A DNA stretch of 64,000 nt from Tubiluchus corallicola (GCA_030141605.1 JAQGDQ010000280.1:118510-182509), one strand, 5' to 3'; positions 1-11,210 are shown, counted from the first letter of the stretch. Program-made: numbers and translations. Notes: generated by a model not told the origin, from the sequence alone.

Positions 1-1267
1 TTCTATTTAGGAGAAACTCGGCTATGTAATCATGCTATTTGTTTAAGCATTTATAAGTGATTTAATTGCATAAAATGAAGACATGCACACCGTTTTCAGG
101 CACTCCAACTTAGTCTATTGAGTAGCTTAGTCTGGTGTACACTTGTGTGATTCTGCACGCTACTTTATTGATCGCTAGCTTGCTGCAGCCCAAGCTGTGC
201 AGTGTTCTGCTGCTATTCCAAGAAAAACCAACCGATCAACCAAGGAGAAATAAAGTTCGTTTCATGTTTTAACAAAAATTTCTCCTTAAAAACAAGAGTA
301 GACTTGAGGCCAAAGTATATCTGAATGCTGTGCTTTTGGATTGTTGGTATTTTCTGCAGTTACTGAAACCTTTTTCAAATTGTTTCATCAAAAATTGCTT
401 TTTAATTTGTCTAAGGTAAACAAATGCATTTCATAGATAATTTTGCCTGAAAGTCCATTGTGTGACGAGTAGAAACCTACAAAATATGTCAAATGTGATG
501 TAATCGGTGCTTACTGAGAGCAGTTTTTCATGAAGCCATTCAAGTGCAGCAAACACTTACGACCTGAAGGGGTTAATGAATTAGATGTTCAATTGTCAAA
601 TAAACTTTCATAATTTAGTGTGATAGTATTTAAAATATTAGTTTCTATCGTTCTTCAATCGGTTTCGTTAAAAGACAAGAAAGCAGAATTCATAAGTAAA
701 GCTTAAAAAAATTGTCTTGAAATTTTGAGTCACTTACCTGCCATCTTATTGCATACGGGGCTTGTGTTAGCAGTAACACTGTACAAAATTTGTAAATTTA
801 AACTGCAACAGTGACTGCTAAGTTGTTGAGCAAGTAATTGGTGCAGAAGTTCAGATAACATTGCATAAAGCTTCACGAAATAATTCCTAAATTAGCTAAG
901 CCAAAGTAGAAATTACTTTATCTTGTCAATAAGGTTTATAATATTTTTGGTGAGCCAGTAGTGCACACTGGAAAGTGATGTTTCATCAGTTGGTGCATAC
1001 ATTTTGAATTACTAAGATTTTTCTTTTCCTGTTTCTTCGAACTGGTTAGCAAAAGTAATATAACTTTAAAAGGAAAGTTTTGGGACATACCTTAAAATTC
1101 CCCTTTTCCCCTTTAAGTAGACCTTTGGACTGAGAGCTAGATTTTAAAGGTTGTTATATATTAACATTTGCAAGGTTGGCAGAGAATTCAGCGTGATTTA
1201 AGCATAAAATTTTGCGTTCCCCGTACTGTAATGATCAACTATTTTACGCTGTATCATGTTTTTTCAG
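1..1267. other. CORO7 intron, 5' part of window, no exon seen
   Basis: A+T-rich sequence with no open frame matching coronin. About 690-1130 resembles 54380-54880: shared strings include TTGTCAATAAGGT and AGTGGTGCACACTGG-like segments. This indicates an old dispersed repeat. Confidence 0.5.
690..1130 (+). repeat. Diverged dispersed repeat, copy 1
   Basis: Same order of short matches as 54380-54880 (AACTTGTAAATTTAAA-like, TTGTCAATAAGG, GTGCACACTGG). No termini were found and the family is not identified. Confidence 0.5.
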
Positions 1268-1376
1268 TTAGATAGGCCTGGTCGCTTGCCTGACACATCA
1301 TTACCTGCTGTTGAAAATGGATCTTTAGTGACAGACTTTGAATGGGATCCGTTTGATAATCACCGGTTTGCTGTAG
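1268..1376 (+). CDS. CORO7: CORO7 exon a (first in window)
   Basis: The acceptor is TTTTTTCAG and the donor is GTAG|GTATGT. The exon starts in phase 0 with LDRPGRLPDT and leaves one base, which completes GCA in the next exon (FAVA|CDDAK). The alternative donor five bases upstream (GCT|GTAGGT) would break the frame. An earlier exon must precede it, but none was recognised in 1-1267. Confidence 0.93.
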
Positions 1377-4300
1377 GTATGTACATATGTTTCAACTTAC
1401 AGCTGGGGAGAAATTTTAACTTGGTAATAATAGTATGATTTTAGCATCTTTAGCTTTATCAGTGTAAGTTAAACAAACTGGGCATTTGTGCCATGTTGGC
1501 ATTTATTTTACTTTTATTAGGCCAGCCATAAGATATCAGTAGGGAGGTTAAATTTTTTTTAAAGCTTTGTGAATGTTTAAAACTGAATCATATAATATTT
1601 AAAATCAATTGAAATCAAAGTTTGTTTATTTCTACAGGTTTGCAGTAATGTTTTAAATTTTTTCACGCTTTGTTTTTAGTTTCGCATTACTAGATCGTAT
1701 AATTATCGATTATTGTATAGCCCAATTTTTTGTATCATGAACGTGTATGTTCAGATAATTATGGTATAAGCGGCAACACTATACACCGATTTGGCGGAAA
1801 ATTCGATACTTTTTAGCTTCCAATACAATGAGCATCATACGAAACGGCAACCCTGGCTGAGAGATGGCTGTGGAAAAATGTGGCCGTGTCTTACATTCCT
1901 CGAAAGAACAATGTTATAACAGTTATTGGGTTTTAAATTAAAAAATACGCTTTGTGTCAAGTAAATATATGAACATGCAAAAATTGTAAAATTCCCATTC
2001 AGATGTGCAAAAAAAATTACCCGGGCAATTAGCGGAAACAGAAGACTTTTCATTATCTACGTCTTTGGTGGGTGTTCAAAATTGAGGCATGATTGCGACT
2101 TTAAATTGTTTTACTAGCTACACGATTTGCTTATCACACTTTTATTGTTATATTCTTTTAACATTTTCTACGAACACAGAAATAAGCTTAACTTTGCGGA
2201 AGATTTTTAACTTTTCCTTTGAGATTGTCTTTTTTCCTATATTTACATCTTTTTTTCATTCTTAATGAAGTATAAATAAAAACGCATTCGTATATTTATG
2301 TTTTTTTAAGCATGCGATGATGCAAAAATCAGAATTTGGTCTCTTCCTGAAGAAGAACTGACCGACACTCTCACAGTGCCAAGCATTTACTTAAAAGGTT
2401 TGTAAGCATATTAGATTATACTTACAGTGTTACAGAAAAATTGCTATACAGGAAATTAGAAATTCAACGTCTGTGTAAATAAATTTTCGTGACTTTTGTT
2501 CATTGTATGATAAAGTCAATCCAAAATAACGTTCTACAGTTTTATGTTCATGTTTTAGATAATTCTTCTTATTTAAAGGAGAAGTCAACTTTTTTGTTTG
2601 GCCTCTGAGTGTTGAAAACATCTTTCCGATTGGACAGTTATTTTACATTACCGTATTTTCCCATGTATAAGAGACCCCTTCAATTTTTAGGCAAAAATTC
2701 TGTAAACTCATTACTATGCTTCTTTAGACATGTTATTGATAAGCAGATATTACTAAAACTTAATGTAATTTACATGAAATATGTAATTCAGTTTTGAGTC
2801 TGCCATCCAAGCTCATTATTTCTGTCTTTTTTAATTTAATTAAATTTAATTAGCTTAAATTTAAAAAAATGCTTTTCGAAAAAAACAACTTTGTTTATTC
2901 CTTCCTTCTGTTGTTACTTTGTAAAAAATCTTTTTCGTTATAATAATTTGAGAACAGCTTATTGTTTTTTATGTTTTGTGGTTGTTAAGTGAACTTTAAC
3001 GCTAGTCCGTATTTTTCCCTAAAATCGTTCAAAACCATAATTTGTCTCCTGAAAGTTTCGTAATTTCTGTAGGCCACACGGAGAAGATATACTTGCTGCA
3101 TTGGCATCCAACGGCCACCGATATTCTAGTGTCTGCTTCGTATGATATGACTGTCAGAATATGGAATGTAGCAGAACAAACAGAAGAAATATCATTGGAC
3201 GGACACACAGACCAGGTATAATTTAGTTGTATACTCGTATCTCAATTTGCCAGACAAAAGCGGGGATATGTCAGTCCGAGTTAGCTGATTGTCCATATTT
3301 ACCGATACTAAGCTAATACAGTAGGCACCGTGTATTAGACTCATGGTAATGTAGAATCAACCATCTAATTGTCTCAAAAACGTCTCTAGGCCACTTCTAT
3401 GCAAAAGTATGTTAAAACTGTCAGCAGTCAAACAAAATGTCAATCATTCTCAGTCAAGCTCTGCTGACTGTCCAATCATATAACTCCGCATCATTGACTC
3501 TATGTTTCTATATATATTGAGATATTCATGTGGTTACACTGATGCACTGCACTCTATAAATAACAATCTATAACTACATAACAGAGATTATTATTCCCCC
3601 AGTTTTATGCTAAATACTACGCACCAGGCAGGGCAGCAGCAGCTACCATTTTTAAAGTCTTTGGTATGACCCGGCCGCTGTATCGAACTCACAACCTCCT
3701 AGATGGAAAGCGGGCGCGTTACCACTAGACTAAACCATTTGGACTTATTGCATTTTACTGTTGCTGATACTTCTTTGTTTTCGTCTTTGTCTTGAACTAT
3801 TTTAGGTTATTTCTTACGAACTTATTTTTTTGACATTAGATTTTAATGTATCCCGGTTCTTTAGTTTTGCTTGCTTGTAGGTTTTCAGCTTATCATGGAG
3901 TCCTGATGGAAGATATTTAGCAACATTATGCAAAGATCAGATGTTGAGAGTTTACAATCCTCGTTCTTCTGTAGCACCTGTGCAGGTATTTTCATCGTTT
4001 CCTTTGTTGGAGCTGATTAAAAAATTGCAAATTACGCTGTGCATTAAAAGACTTTAGTCAGTTTAATGAATTTATCAAGTTTTAGTGTTTAACAATCATG
4101 GATTCTCAGTTAAACATTCTCATGTTAACAAGCCTTTTCACAGTTCCAGCGATTGATGATGATCGTGAAAAGGTCAAAGGTTAAGTGTATTATACAATGC
4201 ATTTGTGTACACTTGACCATGCCTCGCTGCCCATGCTTTTGTAATAGTAACAGTTTTAATATGTTTTAACAACTATCTAGAACCTTGCTTAGTTGGTTTT

Positions 4301-5750
4301 TTTTGTTCCCAAGCAAGATCCGGCTAGTAAAGCAGTCTCTGCACACACTAATACATAATTAAGTAAAGTCCACTTGAAACAACTGAAGTTACTGAGCTGA
4401 TTCAGCGGTTGTAGGTAAGACACGTTGCTGTGGTTCACTTAACCTTTGACCTACAGCAACTGCGCATGCGTACAACGAAACCGTGAAAAGGCTTATTGTA
4501 ATCATTGCTTCCTGTAAAATTACTTGGGCTAAGAATACAGTCCAGGAAGGTTCAATTACCATCACATACAGATATGCTGTGAAGTGATTTAGGAAATTAA
4601 TCACTTAATGTGTTGTTATCAGCCAGGCAGATCCAGTTCAATTCAATTCAAACATGCATTTGTTTTCTTAATATATACAGATGTACGGTGCAGGGATTTA
4701 AAAAAATATCTCTCAATTAAAACTGTGGATGATTGGTCTTGCAGAGTCAATTCAACTCAATTCAAACATGCATTTATTTCCTAAATATACACAATATCAA
4801 TGAGAGAAGGAACGGTAACTAAATCAAAACCTGACCCAATCTTATAGTGTAGGTCAAAACATTCTACTCTTTAAAATAATGAAAGGAAATATACTATTTT
4901 TTCAAAAATAACTTATGTGAAAGAATTATTATCACACAAACACAATTTCACGTTCGCGCCACTAGTTCTTCCCTGCTACATGCATTTCGCGATTTGCTAG
5001 TTAGATGGGCACTAGCGCCTGTATTTCGGAAATGCGCTGCACAAAAAACAGGTGTTGTACCACTCGGTTCAGATGTGTTCCATTTGTGACGAACTTCACA
5101 TGTTCTTCCAGCTCATGCGTGAGCACAGTGGTGAATTTGAAAGTTCAATTTTTATCTTGAAACTTACCTAGTTTTAGTACAACACACTGAATATCTTACA
5201 TTAGTACTGTACTTCAATTTTAGCTTTCGCAAATACGTGCAACACGCTCGTGGAATATTTTTGCTTTTGAAAATTATGATAGCTTGTGATGTCATCAGTA
5301 GTTCTGACACAGCAGTGATGACTGTAATAATGATGATTTCTCATTATTACCTGCTACGATAGTTTTCATGTTTTACAGGAAGGCACCGGTCCAGAGGGCG
5401 CTCGAGGGGGTAGAGTGATCTGGGTTCTGGATGGATATTATCTACTTGTGTCAGGATTTAGCAAGTAATCCATTCATTTTCTCTTATACATAAATATATA
5501 TTCTACATAATTATAAACTATTTATTATGATAATAAAACTATTAGACCTATCTTTATTATCATCGTTGTTGTCATCTTTGGTTTCACTATCATCATCATC
5601 ATCATCATCGTCATCACCATCACCATCATCATCGCCACCACCACCATCATCTTCATCATCATCACCACCACCATCATCATCATCACCATCACCATCGTCA
5701 TCACCACTACCACCACCACCATCATCACTATCATCATCATCGTCATCATC

Positions 5751-5784
<34 letters not shown>

Positions 5785-8700
5785 TCACCACCACCACCAC
5801 CATCATGCCCATCATCATCATAGTCATCATCGCCACCACCGCCACCATCATCATCATCATCACCATTATCAGGCACAAATACAGAAATCGTGGAGTACAT
5901 AATATACTGTGTGACATAAAATATCTAGCTTTTTTCTTTACAATCTTTATTACATTAAATTGTCTGTTAATCTCTTGTCTGGTTTATCAGTTTGTTAGTA
6001 AATAACTCACCTGATGTTTTACAGAGGTAGTGAGAGGCAGATTAGCTTGTATTCCACTGAGGACATAACGTCTCCTCTTACTACCATTGGTCTTGATACT
6101 AGTCCTTCCATTCTTTCTCCTGTCTTTGATGAGGATAGTGCTACCGTGTTCTTGACTGGCAAGGTGATTTTATCTGTTTACGTGCTTATCTGTCGTTGTT
6201 GTTGTTGTTGTGGTTGTTCTGGTTGTTGTCGTTGTGGTTGTTGTCGTTGTTGTGATTGTGGTTCCGGTTGCTGTTGTTATTGTGGTTGTGGTTCTTGTTG
6301 TTGTTCCTGTTTTTTTTGTGGTTATGGTGATAGTTGTGGTTGTTGCTGAGGTTGTGTTTGTTGTGGTTGTGGTTGTTGTGGTTATGGTTGTTGTTGTTGT
6401 TGTTGTTGTGGTTCTGGTTGTTGTTGTTGTTGTTGTGGTTCTGGTGGTTGTTGTTGTTTTTGTTGTCTGTGTTGTTTGTTGTTGTTGTTGTGTCTGTTGT
6501 TGTTGTTGTTGTTTTTGAGGTTCTTGTGGTTATGGTGGTTGTTGTTGAAGTTGTTGGGCTTGTTGTGGTTGTAGTTGTTGTGGTTATGGTGGTTGTTGTT
6601 GTTGTTATGGTTGTGGTTGTGGTTGTTGTTTGCAATTTCCAATATTAGAGCTCAAAGTGTTCTCTTAATTTTGTGTGATTTAGAATGTAAACTTTTTAGA
6701 ATGTAGACTATAATTTTAAGAGGATCTAATCATTACTGTTATTCCTTCCTTAGTTGTCATTTATTTTACTTTACATAATTTGTATCTGCTTCATGATGTT
6801 AATGATCCTCTATTTACTTTCGTCTGTGTTTAGGGTGACACTACAGTATTTGCATTCGAAGTTGCAGACCAATCGCCTTACTTTTACCAGCTTGCTAGTT
6901 ACCATAGCAACGAACCGCACCACGGTTTTGCTTTTCTTCCAAAAACAGTTTGCCAAGTTATGGATGTAGAATTTGCTCGTGGCTTGAAGTTGACGGACCA
7001 TACAGTTGAACCCGTGTCATTTTGTGTGCCTAGAATCCAGGTAAGGCCACACAGTTGAACCCGTGTCATTTCGTGCACCTAGAATCCAGGTAAGGCCTAC
7101 AATATTGACTGTGTTTGCTTTCCTTTAAAGGACAAGTCACTTGGCATGTTGGGTTGATTTTACTTGTATTATTTAAATTTAGAAAACTCTGACAAATAAA
7201 TTTCCAAAAAAACTGTCTATAAAGTTATATTTTACCAGTGGCGGTTCGTGTATAGGTACTATGCTATTGCAGCACCCCCTGTTTTCACTCAATATTATCG
7301 ATAATATTCAATATAATAAGTCTTTTTTTCTTTAGTTCTTTTTTTATACTTCTGCGGGACCAGAGCTCTTGAATGTAGTACTGTTTGGTAGTACAAATTG
7401 GTACTTTTATGCGTAGACTGATATACAAATGGAAAATGCTTGACTTAATATAGATTCAGTTCCAACGGTGTCTGATTTCTAAGCACACGTGTGCAAAGTT
7501 TCATCGTATGTCGCAGATGCGAGCGTTTAGTTTACATTTTATTATTAATTTTGGTTTGTAGTTTTAAACTTTAATTTTTCATTATCACTAACTCAGTGCT
7601 GACATCTGTTTGTACACTTTGAAGTTTCCAATATATCTATGTACTTGCTACTGCTATATGTTTTTTTATGGAACTGGGTTACTTGGCTTCTCTATGAATG
7701 TAGTAGTTTTTCACACTAGGTAGCAAGATTAGAAGGCAAGCAATAGACTTAAACAGTTGTGACAATGTTTTGACTCAGTTGCCATGATATATTGGCTGAT
7801 GGATTTACTTTGACTTTCGATACTACTGTTGATTATGTTTACCATTTTTGTGTATATGTGGATTGACTATGAGACTATGATTTTGAGTAAAATACAGATT
7901 GCAAAGCTAAACCAATGTGGATTGACTATGAGACTATGATTTTGAGTAAAATACAGATCGCAAAGTTAAACCAATGTGGATTGACTATGAGACTATGATT
8001 TTGAGTAAAATACAGATTGCAAAGTTAAACCAATGTGGATTGACTATGAGACTATGATTTTGAGTAAAATACAGATTGCAAAGTTAAACCAATGTGGATT
8101 GACTATGAGACTATGATTTTGAGTAAAATACAGATCGCAAAGTTAAACCAATGTGGATTGACTATGAGACTATGATTTTGAGTAAAATACAGATTGCAAA
8201 GTTAAACCAATGTGGATTGACTATGAGACTATGATTTTGAGTAAAATACAGATCACAAAGTTAAACCAATGTGGATTGACTATGAGACTATGATTTTGAG
8301 TAAGATACAGATTGCAAAGTTAAACCAATGTGGATTGACTATGAGACTATGATTTTGAGTAAAATACAGATTGCAAAGTTAAACCAATGTGGATTGACCA
8401 TGAGACTATGATTTTGAGTAAAATACAGATTGCAAAGTTAAACCAATGTGGATTGACTATGAGACTATGATTTTGAGTAAGATACAGATTGCAAAGGTAT
8501 ACCATGTTTTCATTCATTGATTTCATCTGCTTAACACGATCATCACAACTTCAAAAACAGTCTGACAAACGTGCCAATGTCGGTTGCTGACTCCTCCCCA
8601 AAACACCCCAGCGACAACTTTAGCATCACAACATCATGTAATATTTGTACCATTAGGAAATGAAGTAGAATAAATACTGCCGTACATCTGATCTTCATGA

Positions 8701-11210
8701 AAAAATATCATTCACTTGTATCTTTGGAGCTTCCTCTTTCTTATTCCTTTATTAGAAACTAGCAAATTGCATTGATTGTATTCCGTACAGCCCTCTTTCC
8801 CAACCTTGGGGGCCTAGCTCCCCTTGGGGGTATCAGAGAACATGAGGTACCTGAAAAGCCACTGACCAGCGGGTGATTATGATATCTCTGTCGACTGTTC
8901 CAACAATTCACTGTTTCTGGTCGAGCTCTTGACCCCTGTCCACTGTAAAGCTTTCAGTGAACTTCTTCCTGCATGAAGCAGGCTTTTCAAAGATGGTGAC
9001 AATCAAGACAAAAGCCCTAAACCGCCTTGACATCCGCAGAGACATGAGAGTCAGTCTGTCGAAAACTGAACCCCGATTCAGAAAGTTAGTTTCTGTTATG
9101 CAACAGCAGCCATCTCATTGAACTTTCATTTAATGCGCTTGATTGGAGCAAAAATGTTCATGACATTACATCAATGTTGGTTCTGCATTTTGCTTATGGT
9201 GGGTGAAGGGGTACCAGGGAATAGTGAAAAAAATTAGAGGTACATGGAAGCGCGAAAGGTTGTGAACCGGGGCCCTATAGTGATTTTGTTGAATGGTTGA
9301 TAATATAGTATATTGTTATGTTGGTTTACATAGTATACATTTTTATTTTTAGAAAGAGTACTTCCATGATGACCTGTTTCCCGACACGAAAGTGACCTGG
9401 AAGCCACTAATGTCAGGGTCTGAATGGCTTCACGGTGGAACGAAAACAAAACAGCAGAGGCTTAGTTTGAAGCCAGACAACGTGAGATCGTGTAAGTGCT
9501 TATTATTCTTAAACAATTGAGATTTTCTTGAACAATAAGTTCGCCTGTTGCTTCTTTGTAATTTACGATCTACAAGACTTTTCAGATTTTTCCTAGAGCA
9601 AAAATTATGTTACGAAATTTTTTCTTGCCTCAATATCCATTTATCTAAACCATAAAATTTGTGCTGGAAATGTTTGCGAATTTTTTGAGGGACACCAGAC
9701 ACAAAACTTGACAAGCACAGACATTACATATGTGTTTAAGTCACTAGTGGCTTCTTGTAACACTAAGTCAGCTATGCCAGCTATGCCAGCCTTGTTTTAT
9801 GGTAGGTAGCGAGTTGATGAAACTGGCAATTAGGTTTTTACAACTTGGGCTGCTAGGTTAGTAAATAGTATTACCTGTCCACTAATGTAATGCAGGCACT
9901 AATAATAATGTAACTTTGAACCTCCATTCGCAAAAGTTTACCTCGTACATTTTTCCGTTTTACAATATAATGACTGAAATTGGATTGAGTTTTGTTTATC
10001 AAACACGATTACTGCCACTTGGTGTCACACGATTACTGCCACTTGGGGTCACACGATTACTGCCACTTGGTGTCACACGATTACTGCTACTTGGTGTCAC
10101 ACGATTACTGCCACTTGGTGTCACACGATTACTGCCACTTAGTGTCACACGATTACTGCTACTTGATGTCACACGATTACTGCTACTTGATGTCACACGA
10201 TTACTGCTACTTGATATCACACGATTACTGCCACTTGGTGTCACACGATTACTGCTACTTGATGTCACACGATTACTGCTACTTGATGTCACACGATTTC
10301 TGCCACTTGGTGTCACACGATTACTGCCACTTGGTGTCACACGATTACTGCTACTTGATGTCACATGATTACTGCTACTTGGTGTCACACGATTACTGCT
10401 ACTTGGTGTCACACGATTACTGCTACTTGGTGTCACACGATTACTGCTACTTGGTGTCGCACGATTACTGCTACTTGGTGTCGCACGATTACTGCTACTT
10501 GGTGTCACACGATTACTGCTACTTGGAGTCACACGATTACTGCTACTTGGAGTCACACAATTTCTGCCACTTGTTGTTACTTGATTTGTGCAACTTTATG
10601 AGGAAGAAAAACTTTTGTTTATGGCGTTACTAGCATCAAGCAAAAGATCAAGCAAGCAGGCTCCCAGCCTTTAGCAGAACAACCTGCTTATTGTATTAAT
10701 TGTGGTAAGACTACTACCTAGCAAATTATGAAGAATAATACTCTAAAGATTATAAAGAATAAATCCACAGAGGTGTCCAGATGTGTGAATGTCCTCTGTT
10801 TATGAAGGGCAGTACGGCGGCTAAACATTCTGCATTTCTCCGGGTGGTCACTTGTTTATACTTTAACCAAGCCAGATATTGCCTAACTTCATTCACAGAG
10901 CAGCACACTCATCTATTCTATTGGTTATTCAGAGAATTCAGTAAATGAAACACGTAAGTTGTTTAGATTTTAATGTGAAATGTTCAGTTTAAACAACGTA
11001 AATATGGTCTGGTGTTTTTTAGGGTCTGAAGCAGAGAAGCCCAGTAAACCTACCAAACCAAAGTATGACAGCAGTGCTATACTGGAGAAGGTCAAAACTG
11101 AAAAGGAAAAAGAAACCGAGCTAATCCAGGCTATGCACGGCAAGCTCCAGTTCAAGGGTGATGTAGAGCAAGAAGCGGAGGGCGTGGATTCAGATGAGTG
11201 GAGCGACTAA
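1268..11210 (+). CDS. CORO7: Coronin-7 (CORO7/POD-1 family), C-terminal half, 9 exons
   Basis: Exons: 1268-1376, 2311-2397, 3073-3215, 3881-3985, 5379-5464, 6025-6163, 6834-7040, 9353-9491 and 11023-11210. All introns are GT-AG and the phases agree throughout, giving 400 codons plus TAA. The product reads as the second WD40 propeller of coronin-7: PGRLPDTSLPAVENG, then FEWDPFDNHRFAVA, HTEKIYLLHWHP, a WD-type YDMTVRIWNV, SWSPDGRYLATLCKD, YYLLVSGFSKGSERQ, FLPKTVCQVMDVEFARG and KEYFHDDLFPDTKVTWKP. A charged linker follows, then the acidic tryptophan tail GVDSDEWSD. Known for the family: coronin-7 has two tandem propellers (about 900 residues), acts in Golgi-to-plasma-membrane trafficking, and its C-terminal acidic motif resembles Arp2/3-binding CA motifs. 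The first propeller is outside the window. The gene converges with MCC. Introns carry microsatellites, a minisatellite and transposon relics. Confidence 0.95.
2311..2397 (+). CDS. CORO7: CORO7 exon b
   Basis: It encodes CDDAKIRIWSLPEEELTDTL, a typical WD40 blade strand ending in IW. The acceptor is TTTTTTTAAG and the donor is AAAAG|GTTTGT. Entry and exit are both phase 1. Confidence 0.92.
3073..3215 (+). CDS. CORO7: CORO7 exon c
   Basis: It encodes a full WD blade: GHTEKIYLLHWHP, then SASYDMTVRIWNVAEQ, ending LDGHTDQ at the donor CAG|GTATAA. The GH...WD spacing is canonical. Confidence 0.95.
3243..3412 (+). repeat. Dispersed repeat, copy 1 (inverted pair with 14227-14393)
   Basis: The stretch from GCCAGACAAAAGC to ATGCAAAAGT matches the reverse complement of 14227-14393 over about 170 bases. 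It includes TTTACCGATACTAAGC and GTGTATTAGACTC. Intronic in CORO7. Confidence 0.75.
3658..3735 (-). repeat. tRNA-derived SINE or tRNA pseudogene
   Basis: On the minus strand it has an A-box-like TAGTCTAGTGGTAACGC and, about 35 bases later, a B-box-like GAGTTCGATAC. The stems are weak, so it is a tRNA-derived short interspersed element rather than a working tRNA. It lies in a CORO7 intron, antisense to the gene. Confidence 0.65.
3881..3985 (+). CDS. CORO7: CORO7 exon d
   Basis: Phase 0 at both ends. It encodes VFSLSWSPDGRYLATLCKD and a strand ending VYNPRSSVAPVQ, the next propeller blade. The acceptor is TGCTTGTAG and the donor is CAG|GTATTT. Confidence 0.95.
4128..4496 (+). mobile_element. 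MITE family D (AATAAGCC termini), copy 1
   Basis: Ends are ACAAGCCTTTTCAC and GTGAAAAGGCTTATTG, an imperfect terminal inverted repeat. Internal marks are GCGATTGATGATGATC, AAAGGTTAAGTGTA and the mirrored CACTTAACCTTTGACC. Other copies are at 14950-15345, 20601-21108 and 23999-24472. No transposase. Confidence 0.75.
4818..5305 (-). mobile_element. TTAA MITE family B, truncated copy
   Basis: It shares TGTAGGTCAAAACA, CACAAACACAATTTCACGTT, ATGCATTTCGC and GTGATG-CATCA marks with 12676-13292 and, in reverse, with 46564-47211. Terminal TTAA is missing on at least one side, so the copy is worn. CORO7 intron. Confidence 0.7.
5379..5464 (+). CDS. CORO7: CORO7 exon e
   Basis: It encodes EGTGPEGARGGRVIWVLDG, matching the coronin-7 EGPGPKGGRG-type loop, then YYLLVSGFS. 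It leaves two bases (AA) that make Lys with the next exon. The donor is GTAATC. Confidence 0.94.
5575..5870. repeat. (ATC)n/(ACC)n trinucleotide microsatellite
   Basis: About 295 bases of interrupted CAT/CAC triplets in a CORO7 intron. It is open in several frames on both strands only because of triplet periodicity (poly-Ser, poly-Asp/Gly, poly-Met/Val). Not coding. Confidence 0.95.
6025..6163 (+). CDS. CORO7: CORO7 exon f
   Basis: It encodes GSERQISLYSTEDITSPLTT and ends TVFLTGK. The acceptor is TGTTTTACAG and the donor is AAG|GTGATT. A long GTT microsatellite begins about 30 bases past this donor. Confidence 0.95.
6193..6635. repeat. (GTT)n-rich trinucleotide microsatellite
   Basis: About 440 bases of GTT/GGT/GCT triplets starting close behind the donor of CORO7 exon f. 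They give spurious open frames of poly-Val, poly-Cys and poly-Asn/His. The transcribed strand is U/G-rich. Confidence 0.95.
6834..7040 (+). CDS. CORO7: CORO7 exon g
   Basis: It encodes GDTTVFAFEVADQSPYFYQL, then GFAFLPKTVCQVMDVEFARG, and ends FCVPRIQ (69 codons, phase 0). The last 39 bases plus the donor are tandemly repeated just downstream. The first donor (CAG|GTAAGG at 7041) is preferred, because the second would read through a stop. Confidence 0.95.
7002..7099 (+). repeat. 49-bp tandem duplication of the CORO7 exon g end and its donor
   Basis: The ACAGTTGAACCCGTGTCATT unit starts at 7002 and again at 7051. Each unit ends CTAGAATCCAG|GTAAGGCC. The second copy has three or so substitutions. 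Use of the distal donor would add 49 bases and meets TGA at 7056-7058. Confidence 0.95.
7125..7200 (-). mobile_element. TTAA MITE family C, end fragment
   Basis: TTAAAGGACAAGTCAC then TGTTGGGTTGATTTTAC matches the reverse complement of the ends near 34870-34913 and 25520-25570. Only about 75-110 bases remain. Confidence 0.6.
7237..7290 (+). mobile_element. Possible DNA-transposon terminus
   Basis: CAGTGGCGGTTCGTGTATAG with a downstream C-run (GCAGCACCCCCTG) resembles terminal repeats of several cut-and-paste families. No partner end was found, so this is tentative. Confidence 0.35.
7858..8496 (+). repeat. 59-bp minisatellite, about 11 copies
   Basis: Units start at GTGGATTGACTATGAGACTA every 59 bases (7858, 7917, 7976 and so on to 8448). 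Copies differ by single bases (ATTGC/ATCGC/ATCAC, AAAATA/AAGATA). The array lies in the CORO7 intron 7041-9352. Very high similarity suggests recent expansion. Confidence 0.97.
8786..9275 (+). mobile_element. hAT element relic (ZBED5-like)
   Basis: It spans a hAT-type left end (CAGCCCTCTTTCCCAACC-like) and a right end (AAAGGTTGTGAACCGGGGCC), around a transposase C-terminal remnant at 8942-9121. The middle is deleted. Exact termini and target duplication were not established. Confidence 0.55.
8942..9121 (+). pseudogene. hAT (ZBED5/SCAND3-like) transposase C-terminal fragment
   Basis: One frame reads NFFLHEAGFSKMVTIKTKAL, then NRLDIRRDMRVSLSKTEPRF, and ends QQQPSH before TGA. The GFS-x-M-x-x-IKTK-x-x-NRLD...DMRV-x-LS block and a final PSH are the C-terminal end of hAT dimerisation regions in ZBED5/GTF2IRD2-type proteins. 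No DDE catalytic core or BED finger is present, so it is a dead fragment in a CORO7 intron. Confidence 0.7.
9353..9491 (+). CDS. CORO7: CORO7 exon h
   Basis: It encodes KEYFHDDLFPDTKVTWKPLM, then SGSEWLHGG and a basic or serine linker. The acceptor is TTTATTTTTAG. The donor is T|GTAAGT, leaving one base that forms Trp with the last exon. Confidence 0.94.
10003..10582 (+). repeat. 24-bp minisatellite, about 24 copies
   Basis: Unit ACACGATTACTGCYACTTGG plus TGTC, with variants GATGTC, GAGTCA and GTGTCG. Because 24 is a multiple of 3 it stays open in several frames on both strands, giving false repeat proteins. It lies in the last CORO7 intron. Confidence 0.97.
11023..11210 (+). CDS. CORO7: CORO7 terminal exon h2 with acidic tail
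   Basis: It encodes a charged coil (EKPSKPTKPKYDSSAILEKV, then KTEKEKETELIQAMHGKLQF) and the final GVDSDEWSD before TAA. The acidic tail with one buried Trp is the coronin-7 CA-like motif. A second, inverted copy of the last 33 codons lies at 48032-48130. Confidence 0.95.

Noticed and set aside
5511-6648. Several open frames of 86-149 codons on both strands (poly-Asp/Gly, poly-Val, poly-Cys, poly-Asn/His)
   Set aside because: They are produced by trinucleotide microsatellites in CORO7 introns and overlap each other in all frames.
9916-10633. Repeat proteins of up to 213 codons (HDYCYLVS-type units)
   Set aside because: The 24-bp minisatellite length is divisible by three, so multiple frames on both strands stay open. 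It is intronic and has no start or splice support.
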